Of a stretch of DNA of 7,578 bases, positions 1-4,497 are shown piece by piece (the first letter of the stretch is position 1; the number at the start of each line of letters is the position of its first letter). A program made the position numbers and the translations under genes. The notes beneath the pieces are model-generated. The model was not told the DNA's origin. It did not search any database and worked only from the letters and a program-made list of their open reading frames with translations. Origin of the DNA: Bacillota bacterium (lineage in GTDB: Bacteria; Bacillota_I; Bacilli_A; MOL361; Turicibacteraceae); contig DNGE01000042.1 of NCBI GenBank assembly GCA_003486705.1, positions 1 to 7,578 of the forward strand, read 5' to 3'.

Positions 1-107
1 CCTTATTCTTAGCAAATCTAATTTAGTTTTTCACATCGCTCATACATGATTTCTTAAGAATAACTAAAACTAGAAAAGATAAATTTAATTTAGAGAGGAT
101 TTTTAGA

Positions 108-1283
108 ATGAATATTCTTTTTGGGATTTTATCGCTCATTGTTTTAGTTGGGATTGCTTATTTATTTTCAGAAAATAAAAAAGCTGTGAAGTTCCAAACC
201 ATTATTGCTGGTATTTTAATGCAAGTCGTACTTATCTTTTTTGTCATTAAAATTCCGATTGGACAAACTATTCTTGAGACGCTAAGTAATTTCGTTAATC
301 ACATTATTCAACTAGGAATGGAAGGGGTCGAATTTGTTTTTGGTGGAATTTCTGATAACTATGTGTTTGGAATTAACGTCCTTGCGCTCATTATTTTCAC
401 ATCGGCACTTATTTCAGTCTTATACTATTTACGCATTATTCCTTTTTTAATTAAATACATTGGGCGATCAATCTCTTTCCTGATGGGTACAACTGGTGCT
501 GAAACTTTTTCTGCTGTTGCAAACTCATTTTTAGGTGGAACGGAAGCACCGTTAGTTATCAAGCCATTTTTAGCTAAACTCACTCGATCTGAACTATTTG
601 CAGTAATGGCTGCGGGATTTGGTTCAGCATCGGCTGCCATCCTCGCTGGATATGCCATGATGGGAATTGATATGAAATACTTACTCATTGCTGTCTTTAC
701 GGTTCCGTTTAGTTGTTTAATGATTGCCAAAGTCTTAATTCCAGAAACAGAAGAATCTCAAACAAAGGAGATTGAATTAAACAGAGCAGAAAGTGAAAGT
801 ATTTTTGAAGCTATTTCAGAAGGAACAGCAAATGGTTTATCGCTTGCCTTAAATGTTGGTGCCATGTTAATTGCTTTTATCGGTTTAATTGCTTTGGTGA
901 ATGCATTCTTAGGTTTATTCGGAACTAGTATTTCCACCTTGTTAGGATATGTCTTTTATCCATTTGGTTTCTTATTTAATATCCCTTCAAATGAAATCTT
1001 TACATTTGCCTCACTTGTTGGATCTAAATTTGCTATCAATGAATTTTTTGCCTATAGCGAATTAGTTCAATATTTAGATACGTTATCTCCACGTACAATC
1101 GGAATCTTATCTGTTGTATTATGTAACTTTGCTAACATTTCAACGATTGGTATTCAAATTGGTGGATTTTCATCTTTTGCACCGTCTCGAAAAAAAGAAG
1201 TTACAAAACTTGGGATGCGTGCTTTATTCGCTGGAACGATTGCTACGTTAACAACAGGTGCCATTGTGGGCATGTTCTTATAA
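108..1283 (+). CDS. nupC: Concentrative nucleoside transporter (CNT/NupC family)
   Basis: This 391-residue inner-membrane protein should import nucleosides with a cation gradient (Na+ or H+). Family signatures are visible: GGTEAP at residues 143-148, NEFFAY at 311-316 and CNFANISTIGIQIGG at 339-353, which in characterised CNT proteins line the nucleoside site. Hydrophobic segments alternate along the whole length, as expected for a family of about 400 residues. A charged cytoplasmic stretch lies near residues 211-232. The ATG at 108 follows AGAGAGGAT (92-100) at suitable spacing. One oddity is that the second position of the usual GQTEAP motif is Gly here (G144), and the usual Ser after FAN is Thr (T346), so substrate preference may differ. 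The gene stands alone on the plus strand. No clear promoter is visible in 1-91, so the promoter may lie upstream of the window or the gene may be cotranscribed with an unseen one. The family call is firm; the exact substrate is not. Confidence 0.94.
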   Translation: MNILFGILSLIVLVGIAYLFSENKKAVKFQTIIAGILMQVVLIFFVIKIPIGQTILETLSNFVNHIIQLGMEGVEFVFGGISDNYVFGINVLALIIFTSALISVLYYLRIIPFLIKYIGRSISFLMGTTGAETFSAVANSFLGGTEAPLVIKPFLAKLTRSELFAVMAAGFGSASAAILAGYAMMGIDMKYLLIAVFTVPFSCLMIAKVLIPETEESQTKEIELNRAESESIFEAISEGTANGLSLALNVGAMLIAFIGLIALVNAFLGLFGTSISTLLGYVFYPFGFLFNIPSNEIFTFASLVGSKFAINEFFAYSELVQYLDTLSPRTIGILSVVLCNFANISTIGIQIGGFSSFAPSRKKEVTKLGMRALFAGTIATLTTGAIVGMFL

Positions 1284-1297
1284 TTAATAAATGGCAC

Positions 1298-1332
1298 AAA
1301 AAAAGTTGTAAGTGAACTTACAACTTTTTTTT
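1298..1332. terminator. Bidirectional terminator between convergent genes
   Basis: An 8-bp stem GTTGTAAG (1305-1312) / CTTACAAC (1317-1324) closes on the loop TGAA. It is flanked by seven A (1298-1304) and eight T (1325-1332), so it works as an intrinsic terminator in either direction. It sits between the nucleoside transporter and the convergent membrane protein gene. The last two T (1331-1332) are part of the latter's stop codon. Confidence 0.93.
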
Positions 1333-2401
1333 AATGGCGACCTAAATCTTTTTTGCTTATCTTATTACAACTCAATTTCACTTTCTTATTGGCTCCTAAG
1401 AAGTGAACAATGACAGTTACAATTCCACTGACAAATAATAGACCGTAAAAACTAATAAAGCGGCTGATTAACATCGCTGGTATTAATAAACTTGAGGTGT
1501 AAAATAATCTAAACATAATTAAGAAGGCATTCTCAGATGCACCCATTCCACCCGGTAATGGTAATACCGTAATGGCTAATGTTAGTAGTGATTGCATCGT
1601 GATGATTTGAAATGACGTGTGATCACTTAATGAAAATGAACGATACACTAAATATGGAATCATAAACAGAATGGTTAATTGTACAAACGTTACGAAGAAG
1701 ACTCTTAAAACAACTTTAGGATGTTTCTTGATGTAATTTGCACTTTGATTATACTCATCTAAGAGATTTAACACTTTACTTTTAGCGCGATACTGATCTT
1801 TAATAAGTCTAATTTTACATAAAAGGTTAATAAGTCCAAAAAATAATGTTCGAATAAATTTTTTTGAAAACATAAGTGAAATCAAACACCCAACGACTAA
1901 GATATTTAATACAAGTGAGGTATATAAAACCCAATTTAATTCACTTAAATTTTCAGATACAAATAAGTAATTCGTACAATACATTAAAATGGCATAAAAA
2001 ATGATTGTCACTTGATAAACAATCGTTGTTACTAGTAAGGTGAGCGATGAATGTGAAACGTTTATATCATCTTTATTCATATAATAAACTTGCGCCACTT
2101 GTCCTCCGGAAGAAGATGGGGTAATGGCATTAAAATAAAATCCAATAAATGCATAGCCCATTGTTTTTATGATTGAGGTTTTTTGATTTAACGCATGCAA
2201 GGTAATTTTTAATTTTAATGCATCACAATAAATAAAAAGTATCATCATTATCGATCCGATAACTAAATAAAGCGGATCAACATTTTTAAAGGTGCTAATT
2301 AATGAAGACAATGATTGATCTTTAAAAATAGAATATAGTGTTAATAAAAAGACTGCCAAAAAGAATGCAATTCCTAACAACCTTTTTGTATACTTATTCA
2401 T
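1331..2401 (-). CDS. YbhN / LPG-flippase-like integral membrane protein (UPF0104 family)
   Basis: This 356-residue multi-pass membrane protein has the hallmarks of the lysylphosphatidylglycerol synthase transmembrane-region family (Pfam LPG_synthase_TM, TIGR00374). These are NAITPSSSGGQ at residues 91-101, LPLPGGMGASE at 280-290 and an SRFISFY helix near 313-319. I count roughly eight hydrophobic segments. The family includes the flippase half of MprF, but this protein lacks the C-terminal aminoacyl-transferase domain, so it is a stand-alone membrane module. Some relatives are proposed to move lipids or lipid-linked sugars; the substrate here is unknown. The start is well supported by AAGGAGG (2408-2414), six bases before the ATG. 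The gene ends in the bidirectional terminator. Its upstream region holds a possible promoter (2639-2647) and a TTAAGR direct repeat (2421-2437). No glycosyltransferase or phospholipid gene lies nearby to narrow the role. Confidence 0.88.
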   Translation of the reverse strand: MNKYTKRLLGIAFFLAVFLLTLYSIFKDQSLSSLISTFKNVDPLYLVIGSIMMILFIYCDALKLKITLHALNQKTSIIKTMGYAFIGFYFNAITPSSSGGQVAQVYYMNKDDINVSHSSLTLLVTTIVYQVTIIFYAILMYCTNYLFVSENLSELNWVLYTSLVLNILVVGCLISLMFSKKFIRTLFFGLINLLCKIRLIKDQYRAKSKVLNLLDEYNQSANYIKKHPKVVLRVFFVTFVQLTILFMIPYLVYRSFSLSDHTSFQIITMQSLLTLAITVLPLPGGMGASENAFLIMFRLFYTSSLLIPAMLISRFISFYGLLFVSGIVTVIVHFLGANKKVKLSCNKISKKDLGRH

Positions 2402-2420
2402 AATTATCCTCCTTATAAAA

Positions 2421-2437
2421 CCTTAACAAATTCTTAA
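2421..2437 (-). promoter_or_regulatory. TTAAGA-N5-TTAAGG direct repeat upstream of the UPF0104 gene
   Basis: On the minus strand TTAAGA (2432-2437) and TTAAGG (2421-2426) are repeated in the same orientation with 11-bp periodicity, seven bases upstream of the Shine-Dalgarno sequence. Direct repeats one helical turn apart are typical of OmpR/PhoB-family response regulator sites. Assignment to such a regulator is inference, and no such regulator is in the window. Confidence 0.35.
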
Positions 2438-2638
2438 GCTATTTACCGTATGTATTGGTGGAACTAAACATATATGATAGTCCATATTCTTAATATCCAT
2501 TGTTTCATAACTGATTGGTGGTTAAAGCTTACAGAATATATCGGTTATTAACAAATCCCCTTGAGTTTGAGCTACCATAGCACTCTTAAGAAATTCAAAT
2601 GCAATCATATTTTTTATTTTGTTCTAGCTAGCAATAAT

Positions 2639-2647
2639 TTTATATCA
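2639..2647 (-). promoter_or_regulatory. Possible extended -10 promoter for the UPF0104 gene
   Basis: The minus strand reads TGATATAAA, an extended -10 (TGnTATAAA). A good -35 at standard spacing is lacking; TTGACA lies only 9 bases upstream and TTGATA 20 bases upstream. If used, the transcript would start near 2632 and have a leader of about 230 bases. This is a candidate only. Confidence 0.3.
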
Positions 2648-2727
2648 TGCAAATGTCAATTAATTATCAACTTATATCTTATTCCACAACAGATTTTTTA
2701 TTTCTCTTTTATTGTAAGCTAAATTTC

Positions 2728-2767
2728 TTAAGATTTGTATAATAAAATTGTTAAGATTTTCTTAAGA
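2728..2767 (+). repeat. Cluster of TTAAGA direct repeats
   Basis: TTAAGA occurs at 2728-2733, 2751-2756 and 2762-2767. The last two are exactly 11 bp apart and the first is 23 bp (about two turns) from the second. A TATAAT hexamer (2738-2743, plus strand) lies between, but no matching -35 or downstream plus-strand gene exists. The pattern resembles a response-regulator site. The cluster sits just beyond the decayed permease gene, so it could be a relic. Confidence 0.4.
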
Positions 2768-2804
2768 TGGTAAGTTATGTTTAAATTATGCGCTTTTTGT
2801 CTCA

Positions 2805-3505
2805 TTAAATTGATAAGTCCCGTTTCGGATATGTCTGATAGGCAATAAAAAGAAGTGATAATCTGATTAAAATCGACAGGATTATATAACAGATTAAGGC
2901 TAACCCCCATTATTTCTTTCGCATCAAAATATTTAAAGGGGGATAATCTAGTGCTTTAACCATATCGATGGCCATGGATAGCATAAATGTAATTAAGATA
3001 ATTGACGTTGTAACAGATGAGGCTAGCTTTGGTTTTTTTAGGGTTGCCCCTAAGCAAAAACAAATACTTAAAAAGAGGATTTCAATTAAGGTTAAACCAA
3101 TCATTAATAAATTAACATCTTGTGTAAAACTTTCCCCACGACCAAATAACTGAATGGCCATCAGTGATGACAGATCCGTGACAAGCATGAAAATACAGAC
3201 ATTCGTTAACGCTACTAATAGTTTATTCGTTAAAATCTGTTGACGTGAGATTTGTTTAACATATAAAAATTCTGATATTTTATCTATTTCTTCTTTGGTT
3301 AAGATGTTTGCTCCTAACAATAGGAGCGCAGGGTATAAATATAAAATACCATAACAGCCACTTGTCTTTGATAAATTAACTCTTCCTGTTCCCATAATGA
3401 TGGGTAGTTGCATGATAATCTCATTTAAAGAAGCATCAGCGGCAGTTGTTGCATCATACTTCATCATGCCAACAAAAACTAAAAACACAATGCCAAGACT
3501 CCGAA
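2805..3505 (-). pseudogene. Decayed ABC-2 type transporter permease (second permease of a lost exporter)
   Basis: Three frame segments, read in order on the minus strand, rebuild most of one ABC-2 permease. From about 3505 to 2943 the frame gives SLGIVFLVFVGMMKYDA, then KEEIDKISEFLYVKQISR and TSIILITFMLSMAIDMVKALDY, typical of this family. At 2938-2942 a run of five G on the plus strand marks a frame change with loss of a few codons, after which PFKYFDAKEIMGVSLNL continues in another frame. Near 2850-2865 the frame shifts back to give LFIAYQTYPKRDLSI and a natural stop at 2805-2807. The start codon and roughly the first 20 residues are missing. Compared with family members as I remember them, two short internal stretches are also absent. 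Several independent lesions argue for real decay rather than one sequencing error. In life it would have been a membrane subunit of a drug, peptide or ion exporter; it is now almost certainly non-functional. Confidence 0.85.
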
Positions 3506-3680
3506 TAAAGAACCAACCATTCTAATCACAAAAAAATCCAAATACTACTCCTATTGAAACAGACAAAATATTTTTTATTTGAGCGGTGAGTACTGCAATC
3601 AAAATACCAAGTGCCATAACGATAGGTTGAACAAATAATAACCCACTGCAAATAATGAGTAGCACTCTAGCTTCATAAGC
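3498..3680 (-). pseudogene. Remnant of a first ABC-2 type permease, fused to the second by deletion
   Basis: Just downstream of the TetR gene the minus strand encodes ARVLLIICSGLLFVQPIVMA, then LGILIAVLTAQIKNILSVS and IGVVFGFF. After a one-base frame change it continues VIRMVGSLFGV. This looks like the inner part of a hydrophobic ABC-2 permease, homologous to but distinct from the one that follows. The frame change coincides with a run of seven T (minus strand; 3530-3536): six T would keep the frame open, while seven bring an in-frame TAG at 3522-3524. At about 3497-3505 the sequence passes directly into the second permease. The N-terminal part and any ATP-binding subunit gene are absent, so a deletion probably begins within about 15 bases of the TetR stop. 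The family call rests on sequence character and context and is less sure than for the longer remnant. Confidence 0.7.
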
Positions 3681-3687
3681 TTAGCTC

Positions 3688-4311
3688 TTATTTGTAAAAC
3701 ATAAGTCTCATCATGTTAGTATATTTATCGATGTCTTTAAAGATGCGATAATATGTCTCTTGAACATCTTCACATTCTTTTAAATTCATTAATTCAACCT
3801 CAGAAAATCCTTGATATGTCCACATCATCATATTAATCATCATTTGCATATCTAACTCATCTTTAAACTTTGAGTAATCAATATGACGAAATAACTGTTG
3901 ATAACCTGATTCAGAAGCTTTCACTAACTTTTCCTTAAGCTCTGTTGAGACATCCTCATGATTTTCATTAAATGCCATCGTTAGAAAGTTAAATAAATCA
4001 GGATGCTGATCCATGAGTCCAATTTTTAATAGTGTCATCTCTTTTATGCGAAGAAATAAATCACCTTCCGTAAAAATCGATTTTTTATAAAATTGCTCCA
4101 ATGCTAAATCAACGCAGTATTCACATAAATATAAAAATAGCTGTTTTTTATTTTCAAAATAATGAAATAATAAGCCTTTAGAAATCTGAGCTTCTTTTAC
4201 AATTTCATTAGTTGATGCACTTTGATATCCTTTGACAACGAACTCTTTCATTGCTGCATTTAATATACGGTATTGCTTTTGTAGTGGTAAATTGAAAAAC
4301 TTCTCGTTCAT
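3688..4311 (-). CDS. TetR-family transcriptional regulator, probably autorepressing
   Basis: This 207-residue regulator has the TetR N-terminal DNA-binding domain at about residues 11-60: a helix QKQYRILNAAMKEFVVKGY, then STNEIVKEAQISKGLLFHYF with the characteristic G-[LV]-[LF]-[FY]-HYF-xxKxxLF ending. The rest is a helical ligand-binding and dimerisation domain of usual length. I chose the ATG at 4309-4311 because it follows AAAGGGGGG (4320-4328) by eight bases. A longer reading from 4410 would translate the operator DNA and has no good ribosome binding site. Four 17-bp palindromes upstream overlap its own -35 box and transcription start, so autorepression is very likely. The genes expected downstream, an ABC exporter, are broken, leaving the regulator apparently without a local target. 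The ligand is unknown; a toxic compound exported by the lost pump is the natural guess. Confidence 0.92.
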   Translation of the reverse strand: MNEKFFNLPLQKQYRILNAAMKEFVVKGYQSASTNEIVKEAQISKGLLFHYFENKKQLFLYLCEYCVDLALEQFYKKSIFTEGDLFLRIKEMTLLKIGLMDQHPDLFNFLTMAFNENHEDVSTELKEKLVKASESGYQQLFRHIDYSKFKDELDMQMMINMMMWTYQGFSEVELMNLKECEDVQETYYRIFKDIDKYTNMMRLMFYK

Positions 4312-4319
4312 CGAAATTG

Positions 4320-4328
4320 CCCCCCTTT
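4320..4328 (-). promoter_or_regulatory. Ribosome binding site that fixes the TetR start
   Basis: The minus strand reads AAAGGGGGG, eight bases before the ATG at 4311. It is an unusually G-rich Shine-Dalgarno sequence. Its position supports the 207-residue product over the longer in-frame alternative. Confidence 0.75.
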
Positions 4329-4330
4329 TA

Positions 4331-4439
4331 TTGACCCTTATGGTCAAATTGGTTAAAAAAACGCCGACCAAAACGGTCAAAACCCGTTTTTGACCCATAT
4401 AGTCAACCAATTTATACCATCGTTGACTATAACAGTCAA
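4331..4439. repeat. Array of four 17-bp palindromic operators (TTGACY-N5-RGTCAA)
   Basis: Copy 1 (4331-4347) is TTGACC-CTTAT-GGTCAA. Copy 2 (4364-4380) is CCGACC-AAAAC-GGTCAA, with one degenerate arm. Copy 3 (4390-4406) is TTGACC-CATAT-AGTCAA. Copy 4 (4423-4439) is TTGACT-ATAAC-AGTCAA, and its arms extend to 8 bp each (4422-4440 plus one pair on each side). Centres are 33, 26 and 33 bp apart, so copies 1-2 and 3-4 are pairs with identical spacing. The start-to-start distances 1 to 3 and 2 to 4 are both 59 bp, and by hand the two units agree at about 34 of their first 50 positions, which suggests duplication. Size, symmetry and position fit binding sites for the adjacent TetR-family protein. 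That this protein is the ligand-binding partner is inference. Confidence 0.88.
4411..4439 (-). promoter_or_regulatory. Promoter of the TetR gene
   Basis: On the minus strand the -35 TTGACT (4434-4439) and the -10 TATAAA (4411-4416) are separated by exactly 17 bases, and TGG precedes the -10, making it an extended -10 (TGnTATAAA). Transcription should begin near 4404. The -35 is one arm of palindrome copy 4 and the start point lies inside copy 3, so a protein bound to either would block polymerase. The leader would be about 92 bases and include copies 1 and 2. Confidence 0.85.
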
Positions 4440-4469
4440 CGGACTCGCCTTTTTCTTATCTTAATAGAC

Positions 4470-4497
4470 AAAAAAATAGGAGCTAAGCTCCTATTTT
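4470..4497 (-). terminator. Terminator of the metal-transporting ATPase gene
   Basis: A perfect 11-bp stem, AAAATAGGAGC (4473-4483) / GCTCCTATTTT (4487-4497), has a 3-base loop. On the minus strand it ends in a run of seven T (4470-4476). The gene's TAG stop (4491-4493) lies inside the first arm. The hairpin separates the ATPase gene from the TetR promoter. Confidence 0.92.

Larger units (their letters stand above)
2402..2804. other. Gene-poor intergenic region
   Basis: About 400 very AT-rich bases separate the UPF0104 gene from the permease remnant. I see no credible gene. The only small ATG-to-stop frame noted (2522-2608, minus, 28 codons) has no ribosome binding site and no recognisable product. 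No tRNA, terminator or insertion sequence end was found. The notable content is several copies of a CTTAAG-centred motif (near 2432, 2585, 2727 and 2761) and one extended -10 candidate on the minus strand. The region probably contains the leader and control region of the gene at 1331-2401 plus decayed sequence beyond the old exporter operon. Confidence 0.6.

Noticed and set aside
425..730. 101-codon open frame on the minus strand
   Set aside because: It lies wholly inside the nucleoside transporter gene on the opposite strand, has no family character, and the plus-strand protein is clearly conserved.
2522..2608. 28-codon minus-strand frame beginning MIAFEFLKSAMVAQ
   Set aside because: There is no ribosome binding site, I recognise no family, and the length is within chance expectation for this stretch. 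It could be a relic but cannot be supported.
2728..2910. 60-codon minus-strand open frame as a separate small gene
   Set aside because: Its first part is the continuation of the broken permease in another frame, and the rest passes beyond that gene's natural stop at 2805. It is not a gene in its own right.
2968..3153. 61-codon plus-strand frame
   Set aside because: It is antisense to the permease remnant and shows no protein-like features or ribosome binding site.
4312..4410. 33-residue N-terminal extension of the TetR protein
   Set aside because: It would translate the operator array, starts about six bases before the likely transcript start, and lacks a ribosome binding site; the ATG at 4311 has a good one.
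4390..4418. Plus-strand promoter TTGACC-N17-TATACC overlapping the TetR promoter
   Set aside because: The spacing is right, but the -10 is weak, it overlaps the stronger minus-strand -10, and it would only transcribe antisense into the end of cadA. It is probably a by-product of the palindromes.
4331..4439. Possible CRISPR-like repeat array
   Set aside because: The repeats are short palindromes with arms conserved and centres variable, and spacers of 9-16 bases. This is an operator pattern, not repeat-spacer architecture, and there are no cas genes.
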